From NCBI GenBank assembly GCA_028456385.1, contig JALNQF010000842.1:1-12874 (forward strand): a stretch of DNA of 12,874 bases, read 5' to 3'. Positions 1-7,890 of this stretch are shown piece by piece. The translations under genes and the position numbers were made by a program. Position 1 is the first letter of the stretch. The number at the start of each line of letters is the position of its first letter. This stretch comes from Ophiosphaerella korrae. Taxonomy: Eukaryota; Ascomycota; Dothideomycetes; Pleosporales; Phaeosphaeriaceae. Under the pieces are notes generated by a model. It was not told the DNA's origin, did no database searches, and worked only from the letters and a program-made list of their open reading frames with translations.

Positions 1-117
1 TTAGTAAGTTTATAATATTAGTAAGTTTATAATATTAGTAAGTTTATAATATTAGTAAGTTATAAACTTACTAATATTAGTATAAAAATAAAAGATATAA
101 GAGATAACTCCTTTATA
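1..117 (-). repeat. 3' LTR of element I, right-hand 117 bp (cut by window start)
   Basis: This is the inner end of an LTR whose remaining part lies left of the window. The boundary at 117 is set by alignment with the LTR ending at 2604 and the one ending at 11353: all three share the AAAATAAGAGATATAAGGGATAACTC-type end and finish in CTTTATA/CTCTTACA/CCCTTATA, where the unmutated terminus is CCTTACA. A polypurine tract follows immediately, so on the minus strand this is the 3' LTR. It begins with three perfect 17-bp units (TTAGTAAGTTTATAATA) and a short inverted copy. It is the most mutated of the LTR copies: positions that are G or C in the other LTRs are A or T here. Confidence 0.85.
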
Positions 118-1059
118 TATCTCTTTCCTTTTAAAGAGTAAATTCTTAGAGCTTAAAAAGAGCTCTAATTAACTAATAATACCTATTAGGTAGTAGTAGT
201 AGTAGCTAGAGTTAAGGAGGTTAACTGTTTTTAGAGTTAAAATCGTTATTTATAGAGTATAAAGCTAAGGTTTTTACTAATTTTAGTATAAAATTAAGAC
301 GCGCGTAACTTCTATATATAAAACGTGTTAACTATAAACTCTTTTCTACTACCTCTACTTTACGCTAATAAAATTAAACCTAAAAGTATTTATATATAGT
401 ATAAGGGAAAGTAAAGTTAACGCTACTAAGTAACTTAATAGCGCTAGATCTCTATATAAGTACTTACTATAGATATAGGCTTTGCGATAGGTAGGTTTAT
501 TAATATAGGAGACCTAGTAAGCTTAATATTTATAAGTATTAGAGAGTAAGTAGCGTAAAGTAGCCCTAGCTAGGAATTTAGTAGCTAGTTATAAATTCTA
601 CAATAGTAAACTAGACCTACGCGTAACTAGTTATAAGAGAGTATAGTAGTTATAGCTATAGTAGTAAGAGTAAGCCCTAACCTAAAAAGAGTCTTATACT
701 TACTAGCTAAAGTAAACTATTTCTACTATTTTTACACTATAATTTATCTTTAGCTAGTAGTAAAGTTTTCTAATTACGCCTTAGAGGGCCTTTTTACGCC
801 TACTAATAGCTAAAGTACTTTACTAGGTTATATCTTTATTAGGCTCTATTTTAGGTATATAGTTAGAGTTTTAAGCTTCTCTAGGTAGTTTTAGTAAAGG
901 TTAAAGGTAGTAATTATACTTTATAGGGGGCTTTTTTATACCTATTAGTAAGTTAAGATACCTTAATAGGTTATATCTTTATTAGGGCTCTATTTTTTAG
1001 GTATACGTAAAGTTAGTAGTTTAGCTTTCTCTAAGTAGTTCTAGTAAAAGTTAAAGGTA
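118..1059 (-). other. 3' region of element I after the chromodomain
   Basis: This stretch of about 940 bp lies between the end of the pol chromodomain and the 3' LTR and is collinear with 2605-3630 of element II. It is 84 bp shorter than that copy because it carries one unit (868-951) of a sequence that is tandemly doubled in element II (3355-3522). The possible third ORF seen in element II (2790-3270) is present here only as a RIP-scarred relic. No intact gene or host sequence was seen in it. Confidence 0.6.
121..132 (-). other. polypurine tract of element I
   Basis: The minus-strand sequence next to the 3' LTR reads AAAAGGAAAGAG, a purine-only run that ends three bases before the LTR boundary. 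In Ty3/Gypsy elements this primes plus-strand DNA synthesis. It aligns with the tract at 2607-2619 in element II and fixes the element's orientation as minus strand. Confidence 0.7.
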
Positions 1060-2262
1060 GCTTTATATTTTATAAATTCTTCTACTAGCTCTTATATAAG
1101 TTTATTATAGCTAGTCTAGTAGACTAAGTAGTACTATCTTACGTATTTTCTATACTCTTTAAAGCGTACGTTTAAGATAGCTTCTACTAAGTATTCTTTA
1201 TATACGCTACTAGTTTCTTTATTAGTAATAATAATAGAGATTAGCTATAGTAGGTCTTAATCTAGTAAGGGCTTCTAATCCTTAGGGCGTAAGAGTTTTA
1301 GAGAGAAGACTAAGAATACGCCTTTACTTAGTATCTCTTAAAGTAGTACTAGCTTATATACTCTACTATTATAGATAACTCTCTTAATAAAGTATAGGCC
1401 TACTTATTAGTAGTTTAATTTTAGAGTTAGCTAAGTAGTTCTCTAATTAGCTATACTAATATAGGCTTAGTTACTAACTTTATATACTAGTCTACTTTAG
1501 TAAGAAGTATTAGCTTAAGCTACTTACTTTTATTATACCTAGAGTATTTTTTCTTTAAAGTAAGCTACTAGGTTCCTATAAGTATTAAGTAGCTTATTAG
1601 CTTATATATATTAGTTATATTAGGCTAAGTTTAGTTAATCTTTATTGTTTTTACTAGGGTATATACTACTATAAGAGTAATACCCTAGATCTACAAGAAA
1701 TAAAGTTATCTTAATAAATATATTAATAGTATTATTTACTTAGAACTTAGCTACGTATAGCTAGGCTACTTAGTTATTCTACGCGTAGTTAACGTATTAC
1801 CTTAAAAAGATCTCTAGAGCTTAATTTACTCGCTTAGTTTAGCTATTAGTTTCTAGGTAGTATATAGTTAAGAGCTTTTACGTAATATAGAGGCGTTTAT
1901 ATATATAGTACTAAAATTAGCTAATAAAGGTTATCTCTTTATTAGATATAATATTTATTAAGACTTTATAAAGCTTAAAAATAGATATAAAATATTAAGT
2001 AGCTTCCTTAGGTTTTAAAGACTTATAGGGGAAGAAATAGTATCTTTTTATAAGGTAGTAGTAAATTATAAAGATATATTTATAAATCTAGCTACTATTT
2101 TTACTAGTTAGTAAGGCTTAGATATAGTCTACTAAGATATTAGTCTAGAGTGCGTAGAGAATTAGTATAGGTTAGAAGTAACTAAGTTTACTATCTTATA
2201 AGTTCTTTATATAGTAGTAGATTAAGTATATATTATAAAATTACTTAATAGCTTAGAGTATC
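1060..2262 (-). pseudogene. pol: pol of element I, 3' half (integrase and chromodomain), RIP-inactivated
   Basis: This is the C-terminal part of a Ty3/Gypsy polyprotein, running on the minus strand from within the integrase zinc-binding domain (2262) to the end of the chromodomain (1060). It aligns without gaps to 3631-4833 of element II. Of the integrase catalytic triad, the first Asp codon (2127-2129, GAC) survives. The second reads AAT, Asn (1941-1943), and the Glu codon reads AAG, Lys (1833-1835), as expected of G-to-A change. The chromodomain lies at about 1060-1196. Many in-frame TAG/TAA stops replace expected Gln or Trp codons. The gene is cut at 2262, where the LTR of element II starts, and it resumes at 11354 after a loss of 1172 bp. 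Confidence 0.88.
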
Positions 2263-2353
2263 TATAAGGTAGACTTTACGCAAGATAACTTAATAAGGCA
2301 GTTTCAACAATTAATTAAAAAGAGTAAATAGTAGATAAAGCTATCTAAGTAAG

Positions 2354-2375
2354 TACTAGGTATATATACCTAGTA
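2354..2375. promoter_or_regulatory. 22-bp perfect palindrome with TATA core in the LTR
   Basis: The sequence is a perfect inverted repeat, TACTAGGTATA followed by its complement. Identical copies lie at the same offset (91 bp from the LTR start) at 11103-11124 and 12825-12846. It sits downstream of the repeat array in transcription order and has a TATATATA centre, so it may act as the TATA element of the LTR promoter. That role is inferred. RIP also inflates TA content, but the identity of all three copies argues for an ancestral motif. Confidence 0.45.
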
Positions 2376-2416
2376 GCCTACTAAGCGCTAACTAAAAGTA
2401 GAAAGGTAGTTGAATA

Positions 2417-2566
2417 TTAGTAAGTTGTAAACTTACTAACATGTTAGTAAGTTCGCAATGTTAGTAAGTTTGCGATGTTAGTAAGTTGCAAACTTACTAA
2501 CATGTTAGTAAGTTTGTAATGTTAGTAAGTTTGCTATGTTAGTAAGTTGCAATCTTACTAACATTA
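2417..2566. repeat. 17-bp tandem and inverted repeat array in the LTR (U3)
   Basis: The core TTAGTAAGTT occurs seven times forward and its complement AACTTACTAA three times (one with a mismatch) within about 150 bp. Forward units are mostly spaced 17 bp apart (TTAGTAAGTTYGCRATG). At three places a forward unit is followed at once by the inverted one, giving short hairpins such as GTTAGTAAGTTGCAAACTTAC. The array lies upstream of the TATA-like palindrome in the sense of transcription, where promoter-binding repeats of LTRs commonly sit. What binds it is unknown. Confidence 0.8.
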
Positions 2567-2606
2567 GTGCGAAAATAAGAGATATAAGGGATAACTCTCT
2601 TACACG

Positions 2607-2619
2607 TCTCCCTCCTTTT
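2607..2619 (-). other. polypurine tract of element II
   Basis: On the minus strand it reads AAAAGGAGGGAGA, thirteen purines in a row ending two bases before the 3' LTR (2604). This is the expected primer for plus-strand synthesis. Together with the protein order it proves that the element is oriented on the minus strand. Confidence 0.8.
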
Positions 2620-2789
2620 AAAGAGTAAATTCCTAGAGCTTAAAAAGGGCTCTAATTAACTAATAATACCTATTAGGTAGTAGTAGTAGTAGCTAGGGTT
2701 AAGGAGGTTAACTGTTTTTAGAGTTAAAATTATTATTTATAGAGTATAGAGCTAAGGTTTTTACTAATTTTAGTACAAAATTAAGACGC

Positions 2790-3270
2790 GCGCAACTTCT
2801 ATACACAAAACGTGTTAACTATAAACCCTTTTCTACTACCTCTACCCTGCGCTAATAAAATCAAACCTAAAAGTGTTTGTATATAGTATAAAGGAAGGCA
2901 AAGTTAATACTACTAAGCAATTTAATAGTGCTAGATCTCTATATAGGTGCCTACTATAGATATAGGCTTTACGATAGGTAGGTTTGTTAATATAGGGGAC
3001 CTAGTAAGCCTAATATTTACAAGTATTAGGGGGTAGGCGGCGTAGAGTAGCCCTAGCTAGGAATTTAGTAGCTAGTCGTAAATTCTGCAATAGCGAACTA
3101 GACCTGCGCGTAACTAGTTGTAAGGGAGCGTAGTAGTCGCAGCTGTAGTAGTAGAGTAGGCCCTAACCTAAAAAGAGTCCTACGCTTACTAGCTAAGGTA
3201 AACTATTCCTACTATTTTTACACTATAATTTATCTTTAGCTAGTAGTAAAGTTTTCTAATTACGCCTTAG
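2790..3270 (-). pseudogene. possible third ORF after pol, unidentified
   Basis: In the minus-strand frame that starts a codon at 3021, translation from about 3270 down to about 2790 stays coding-like. There are only a few stops, most of them TAG where Gln or Trp would restore sense. This is a different frame from the pol chromodomain. Visible pieces include LQLVTRRSSSLLQNLRLAT, NTCKY near 3021 and YINKPTYRKAYIYSRHLYRD. I recognise no domain. It could be a small extra protein of this retroelement family, a frame-shifted extension of pol, or a chance opening in AT-rich DNA. The upstream end runs into the repeat region at 3258-3522, whose units put similar peptide motifs (P-x-x-R-R-N) into different frames. 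Confidence 0.3.
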
Positions 3271-3354
3271 AGGGCCTTTTTGCGCCTACTAATAGCTAGG
3301 GTACCCTACTAGGTTGCGTCTTTATTAGGCTCTATTTTAGGCATATAGTTAGTA

Positions 3355-3522
3355 TTTTAGGCTTCTCTAGGTAGTTCTAGTAAAAGTTAAAGGTAGTAAT
3401 TACGCCTTATAAAAGGGCTTTTTTGCGCCTATTAATAGTTTTAGGCTTGTTTAGGTAGTTCTAGTAAGGGCTAAAGGTAGTAATTGCGCCTTAGAGGGGG
3501 CTTTTTTTGTACCTATTAGTAG
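3355..3522. repeat. 84-bp tandem duplication in the 3' region of element II
   Basis: Two adjacent 84-bp units (3355-3438 and 3439-3522) share the succession TTTTAGGCTT, TAGGTAGTTCTAGTAA, AAAGGTAGTAATT, GCGCCT and CCTATTA. Element I has a single unit at 868-951. The sequence offset between the two elements changes by exactly 84 at this point and nowhere else in the stretch. A more distant copy of the core lies at 3258-3295, 140 bp upstream. Eighty-four is a multiple of three, so the duplication adds 28 codons without shifting a minus-strand frame. Confidence 0.75.
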
Positions 3523-3629
3523 GTTAAGATGCCTTAATAGGTTACGTCTTTATTAGGGCTCTATTTTTTTAGTATATGTAGAGTTAGTAGTTTAGCTTTC
3601 TCTAGGTAGTTCTAGTAAAAGTTAAAAGT

Positions 3630-3770
3630 AGCTTCGTATTTTACAAATTCTTCTACTAGCTCCTATATAGGTTTATTATAGCTAGTCTAGTAGACTAGGT
3701 AGTACTATCTTATGTATTTTCTACGCTCTTTAAAGCGTATATCTAAAATAGCTTCTACTAGGTATTCTTT
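3630..3770 (-). pseudogene. chromodomain at the C-terminus of pol (element II)
   Basis: The minus-strand translation contains EYLVEAILDIRFKERRKY, then YLVYWTGY- and EPIWELVEEF-like segments in which TAG stands for Trp. This is the classical three-strand-plus-helix chromodomain pattern. In chromoviruses the domain follows integrase and guides insertion to modified histones, typically heterochromatin. Such targeting would fit insertion of one family member into another, as seen here. The aromatic Trp codons are the positions lost. Confidence 0.85.
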
Positions 3771-3849
3771 ATATGCGCTACTAGTTTCTTTATTAGTAAT
3801 AATAATAAGGATTAGCTATAGTAGGTCTTAATCTAGTAGGGGCTTCTAA

Positions 3850-4950
3850 TCCCTAGGGCGCAAGAGTTTTAGAGAGAAGACTAGGAATACGCCTTTACTT
3901 AGTATCTCTTAGAGTAGTACTAGCTTATATACTCTACTATTATAGATAACTCTCTTAATAGAGTATAGGCCTACCTATTAGTAGTCTAATTTTAGAGTTA
4001 GCTAAGTAGTTCTCTAATTAGCTATACTAATATAGGCTTAGTTACTAACTTTATATACTAGTCTACTTTAGCGAGAGGTATTAGCTTAGGCTACTTACTC
4101 TTATTGTGCCTAGAGTATTTTTTCTTTAAAGTAGGCTACTAGGTTACTATAAGTATTAAGCAGCTTGTTAGCTTGTATATGTTAGTCGCGTTAGGCTAAG
4201 TTTAGTTAATCTTTATTATTTTCGCTAGGGTGTATACTACTATAAAGGTAATACCCTAGATCTATAAGAAATAGGGTTATCTTAATAGATATGTTAATAG
4301 TATTATTTACCTAGAACTTAGCTACGTATAGCTAGGCTACTTAGTTATCCTACGCGTAGTTAATATATTACTTTAGAAAGATCTCTAGGGCTTAATTTGC
4401 TCGCTTAGTTTAGCTATTAGTTTCTAGGTAGTACGTAGTTAAGAGCTTTTACATAATATAGAGGCGTTTATATACGTAGCGCTAAAATTAGCTAATAAAG
4501 GTTATCTCTCTATTAGATATAATATTTATTAAGACTCTATAAAGCTTAAAAATAGATATAAAATATTAGGTAGCTTCTTTAGGTTTTAGAGACTTATAAG
4601 AGAAGAAATAGCGTCTTTTTATAAGGTAGTAGTAAATTACTAGGATATATTTATAAATCTAGCCGCTGTTTTTACTAGTTAGTAAGGCTTAGATATAGTC
4701 TACTAAGATATTAGTCTAGGGTGCGTAGGGAATTAGTATAGGTTAGAGGTAACTAAGTTTGCTGTCTTGTAGGTTCTTTATATAGTAGTAGATTAGGCAT
4801 ATATTATAAAATTACTTAATAGCCTAGGGTATCTTAGGCTAATAATAGCACTTATATATTAGATATAGCGTACTATAGGGTCCTTTATAGCCTACTAACT
4901 AATAGTTGTAGTATAAATTAAAGATTTAGTAGCGTAGATAGGCGTTTAAG
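3850..4950 (-). pseudogene. integrase domain of pol (element II)
   Basis: The zinc-binding module is visible as H-x4-H-x29-C-x2-C. Its second His codon is TAT at 4887-4889, the first Cys is intact (TGC, 4797-4799) and the second reads TAC (4788-4790). In the core, the first catalytic Asp is intact in LVDYI (4698-4700). The second reads Asn within SNR (SDR in active enzymes, 4512-4514). The Glu reads Lys within TKRAN (TERAN, 4404-4406). The spacing is D-x61-D-x35-E, the canonical retroviral/Gypsy arrangement. The downstream GPY-like segment (about 3950-4000, GPYPIKRVI once restored in part) also fits the Gypsy family. Two of the three catalytic residues are lost, so it is inactive. Confidence 0.92.
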
Positions 4951-5439
4951 GAGATGTATAGACGCGTTTTATTAACCTAGAGGCGCCTTTTTTTCCCTAA
5001 TCTAGTAGAGCTAATATTAGCGCGTAAGAAGTAGTATCCTACTTTATAGAAGGCTTTTAATAGTTTTTATTATCTACTATCTATAGTAGTAAATGCGGCT
5101 TAGGCTACGTAGTCTTCTAAGTATGCTATATCTAGTAATTCTTCTATTAGGCGTAGGTCGATAATATATAGTAGGAGTTCTAGGTCTAGTTTTCTATTGT
5201 AGGGTAGTAGAAAATCCTCTAGTAGGTTTACTAATATAGGTTTTATTCCTACAATATAGCGAAGGTAGGTATATACTATAGTAGCTTATTCTAGCATAAA
5301 TCTATCTAGCTTTTGTAGGTCTGCAAGGCTTAGAGCGCAAATTACTATATCTAGTATAGGTTTTACGCCTAGGGCTAAGACTTAAGAGCTTAGGATAATT
5401 TAGTTAGCTCCTAATACTTGTAGATTAGAATTGTCTACA
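4951..5439 (-). pseudogene. RNase H to integrase linker of pol (element II)
   Basis: This is about 490 bp of the pol frame between the RNase H end (VVDALS) and the integrase zinc module. No catalytic motif is expected or seen. Element I has no counterpart: it is within the 1172 bp (4834-6005) missing from that copy, so it is represented once in the window. Confidence 0.6.
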
Positions 5440-6020
5440 GGGCAATCCTATAGTTAGTAGCTTAAGGCGTCTACAACCTCGTTTGTGTTACTAGGTGCGT
5501 ATTTAATATAGAAATTAAATTAGGATAAGAATAATAACTAGCGGGCTTAGTAGCAATTAAGCTTTTTAGTTATTATAAAGGTTTCTAAATTATAGTAGTC
5601 TATTATAACGTAGATTGTGTGTAGACTACCTATAAGCTCTAGTTCCTATTCTTTAAATGCTTAGATTATAGCTATAAGTTCTAGGTCGTAGATATTGTAA
5701 TTATATTCTACTAGGGTGTGTTTTTTTAAGAAGAAGCTAACTAGCTGTTAGATTCTATTCTAGTTTAGTTAGCTTATTACTCCGCCTAAGGCCTACCTAG
5801 AGGCGTTAGTTTAGATATAGATTAGTTTTAAGGGGTTAAAGTAAAGTAGGACTATACCTAGCTAGAAGGTAGCTTTTAGTTTGTTAAAGGCGTCTATATA
5901 TTCTTAGGTAATTATAAAAGGCTTATACTAGGTCTTTTAAAGGGGTAGCCTATCTCCTTTAGTAGGTTTAGTAATAACCTTAGACTTAATTAACTTAGTA
6001 AGTAGTAGGGCAAGGCTTAA
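5440..6020 (-). pseudogene. RNase H domain and RT-RNase H tether (element II)
   Basis: The minus-strand translation shows TNAS followed by ALGGVIS (TDAS...ALGGVLSQ in active enzymes) near 5780-5807, YDLELIAII near 5670-5690, an IIDYYNL (TDHKNL-type) segment and VVDALS before 5440. RNase H removes the RNA strand of the reverse-transcription hybrid. The first catalytic Asp is Asn here; the later acidic residues survive. The tether between the RT thumb and RNase H lies at 5870-6020. The solo LTR at 6026 separates this part from RT. Confidence 0.9.
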
Positions 6021-6025
6021 GTAAT
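6021..6025. repeat. target-site duplication, left copy (GTAAT)
   Basis: Five bases, GTAAT, lie directly before the solo LTR. The same five follow it at 6280-6284. In element I (11369-11373) they occur once, so they are a duplication made at insertion. Confidence 0.9.
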
Positions 6026-6279
6026 TGTAAGGGGTCTAGGGCGGGGAGCTATTAGGGTACGCTTAGCGCTGTCGACGAGCTCTACTAGGCTGAGTAACTA
6101 GCGCGTGCTAGCTCTGTCGGCTAGTATATTCCACCGCATACAACTTAGTACAACCCTAAGCGAGTTCGAAGAACTTCAAGCGATAATAACTAGTATATAT
6201 ATTGTATACTACTGCAATAGCTTAACTAGCTATTAGCCCCTTTTTGTTAGGATTAGCTTAGTAGTATGCTGTCCTTACA
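6026..6279. mobile_element. solo LTR of a second retrotransposon family
   Basis: A 254-bp segment begins TGTAAGG and ends CCTTACA, a 7-bp inverted repeat with TG...CA ends. It is flanked on both sides by GTAAT. Aligning element I at 11354-11380 gives the uninterrupted sequence with one GTAAT, so insertion is demonstrated directly. Size, termini and a 5-bp duplication fit an LTR left after LTR-LTR recombination; a short non-autonomous terminal-repeat element is the alternative. Its interior does not resemble the 342-bp LTRs. It keeps many CpA and TpG words (for example CCACCGCATACAAC), in contrast to everything around it, so it arrived late or escaped RIP. No coding capacity. Confidence 0.88.
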
Positions 6280-6284
6280 GTAAT
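6280..6284. repeat. target-site duplication, right copy (GTAAT)
   Basis: This is the second copy of GTAAT, directly after CCTTACA. It restores the pol reading between FIKDY and the following LKP-type segment as read in element I. Confidence 0.9.
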
Positions 6285-7070
6285 CCTTAATAAAGCGCTA
6301 GAGAAATCTAGTATAGCCTAGAAAGGCTAGGACTTCTTTAGTAGTCTTTAGCATTTCCTACTTCTAGATAGCTTTAACTTTAGAGAGATCTATTATAATT
6401 CCTTTATTAGAGATAATTATACTTAAAAACTTAACTAAAGTAGCGTAGAGGCTAGATTTTTTAGGGTCTACGTAGAAGCCTTACTCTTTTAGTTACGTAA
6501 GTACTTTACGAACGTACTAGATATAGTCTATTTTATTATTAGAGTATATTAGGACGTTATTTATATATGTAGTATAGAAGTTATCTAAATATTCTAGTAG
6601 GGCTAAGTTAATAGCGCGCTAGAAGGTAGCTAGTACGTTAGTAAGGCTAAAAGGTACTACCTTATAGGTATATATACTAAAGTAGGTAATAAAGGCAGTT
6701 AGCTATTCTAAATTTAGAGTAATACGTAAGTAGTAAAAGGCGTGTATTACGTTAAATTTAGAGAATATCTTTACCTTATTTAGGTAGGCTAGTATTTCCC
6801 TAAAGAATAGAATAGAGTACTAGTCTTTAATAGTAGATTCGTTTAGCTTGTAGTAGTCTACGTAGACTTATAAGCTGCTGTCTAGTTTAGCTACGATTAG
6901 TAGGTTATTTCTAGCTAGGGAGCTGTATTTACTAATAAAGCCCTTATCTTCTATTTCTTAGATATATTTTTAGATTGCTTTATCTTATTTTCTAGTAAAG
7001 AGGTAAGGTTTAGCGTCTAGGATTTTTGCGCTAGGTTTAAGAGTAATTTCTAGGTTGTATAGCTTATAAG
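6285..7070 (-). pseudogene. reverse transcriptase domain of pol (element II)
   Basis: The domain starts near 7060 with LEITLKP and KPYLFTRK. It continues with NESTIKD, then FSKFNVIHAF (first catalytic Asp now Asn, 6751-6753), VVPFSLTN-LATF (the PFGLTNAPATFQ box) and YINNVLIYS (the YIDDVLIYS box, both Asp codons now AAT/AAC, 6556-6561). It ends with EVLAFLGYTRF and RFIKDY in the thumb next to the solo LTR. All three catalytic aspartates are lost, so no activity is possible. The pattern is typical of fungal Ty3/Gypsy RT. Confidence 0.94.
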
Positions 7071-7479
7071 GGAGAAGTTCTTTAGTAGCTTTCTTATTAA
7101 AATAGGGTATTAGGTCTTGATATAGTTAGAGTAGTTCTATAGATAGAATATCCTTAAGCTCTACTACAGGTAGTAGTTTGTAAAATTACGCGTAATTTAC
7201 TTCCTTAGCTACCTTGTAGTAGTACACTAGTAGTAGTATTCTATCTAAAGTAAGTACTACAAGCGTATATCTACTTCTTTTAGTAAAGGCCTTAATTATA
7301 CAATAACTAATAGTTTAAATATCTATTAACAAGTTCTATTTATACCTATTAGGGTGCCTACTTAGGGGCCCTATAGGGGTAGATAATAGTTTAAGCGCTA
7401 GCTTCTTTAAGGCTGTAGTAGAGTAATATCTAGGCGCGCTATAGTATACTACTAAGGGGATTTCGTTAGTTGTCTAGTA
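7071..7479 (-). pseudogene. protease-RT linker of pol (element II)
   Basis: About 400 bp of the pol frame between the protease ILG segment and the first RT motif. No domain was recognised. The same stretch is present without indels in element I (11980-12570 region), where it is more strongly AT-mutated. Confidence 0.55.
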
Positions 7480-7890
7480 GTACTATTAGTAGTAAGTATT
7501 AGGGAATAATAACGTTCTATAGTAGTAGTTAGGTTTAATAGTATAGGCTTTATACTATAAAAATCCTAGAATAAAGTTAAATTAGCCTACGTTTTTAATA
7601 ATATAGGCGGAGGTCTATTTAATATACGCGCCTACTTGTAGGTAGAACTTAACCTAATACGTAATAGACTTAGATAGGGAACTATTATATCCTTCGTAGA
7701 TAATAGGTTAAAGTAGCTAGATAGTTTACAATTTTATAGTCTTCTAGGTAAATTTTTGTTAAATAAAGTTTACGTTAGCTCTATTATTAGCTAGGGTTCT
7801 AGCTATATAGGGTGCTGTAGGGTCTTTGCTTAAGAAGCTAGTAAATAAGAATTAGTTTAGCTTAGCTTCTATTAGATTAGTTAGTAGTTT
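7480..7890 (-). pseudogene. aspartic protease domain of pol (element II)
   Basis: The active-site region reads NNRANVNFI where DSGANVNFI is expected (about 7766-7789); both acidic and glycine changes are G-to-A. The C-terminal half shows VGAYIK, AYIIKNVG and FNFILGF, the retropepsin flap and the ILG motif. The enzyme would cleave the Gag-Pol precursor. The frame is the same as RT and is -1 to gag. Confidence 0.85.

Larger units (their letters stand above)
2263..2604 (-). repeat. 3' LTR of element II
   Basis: This 342-bp terminal repeat matches 11012-11353 almost base for base. Its termini are TATAAGG...CTCTTACA; comparison with the copy at 12734 shows that the original terminal pair was TGTAAGG/CCTTACA, a 7-bp inverted repeat with the usual TG...CA ends. 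On the minus strand it begins at 2604. The first half (U3) holds the array of 17-bp repeats (2417-2566), a TATATATA-centred palindrome follows at 2354-2375, and about 90 bp remain as probable R-U5. It abuts the polypurine tract on its right, so it is the downstream LTR. Confidence 0.92.
3630..7890 (-). pseudogene. pol: pol of element II (PR-RT-RH-IN-chromodomain), RIP-inactivated
   Basis: This is the remnant of a Ty3/Gypsy polyprotein. The frame is continuous from protease through RT (codon starts divisible by 3). It continues in RNase H, integrase and chromodomain (codon starts leaving remainder 2) once the 259 bp added by the solo LTR and its duplicated target are removed. About 4 kb of coding sequence therefore carries no other indel. 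Gag is read in the other phase: pol lies in the -1 frame relative to it, with the overlap near 7880. Inactivation comes from many TAG/TAA codons at former Gln/Trp sites and from Asp-to-Asn, Cys-to-Tyr and Glu-to-Lys changes, all explained by G-to-A on the coding strand or C-to-T on the other. The domains are detailed in separate entries. Confidence 0.93.

Noticed and set aside
1..91. Short regularly spaced repeats suggesting a CRISPR array
   Set aside because: Units are 17 bp, directly adjacent, without unique spacers, partly inverted, and placed at a fixed position within retrotransposon LTRs.
118..2262. Two independent fragments (118-2262 and 11354-12733) of different elements
   Set aside because: They have the same orientation, correct order, similar mutation level and collinear alignment to element II. 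One interrupted element is simpler, although a 1172-bp gap remains to be explained.
2354..2375. Palindrome as a Rho-independent terminator or replication origin
   Set aside because: The organism appears to be a fungus, the stem is AT-rich without a following T run specific to it, and it recurs at a fixed LTR offset.
2263..4833. Simple tandem segmental duplication of 1-2262
   Set aside because: The second copy starts exactly at an LTR boundary and continues into a complete element with its own second LTR, so it is an element insertion rather than a duplication of arbitrary endpoints.
6026..6279. Remnant of a host gene or regulatory island because of its higher complexity
   Set aside because: Terminal inverted heptamers, a 5-bp duplication and an empty paralogous site identify it as an insertion; no ORF of useful length is present.
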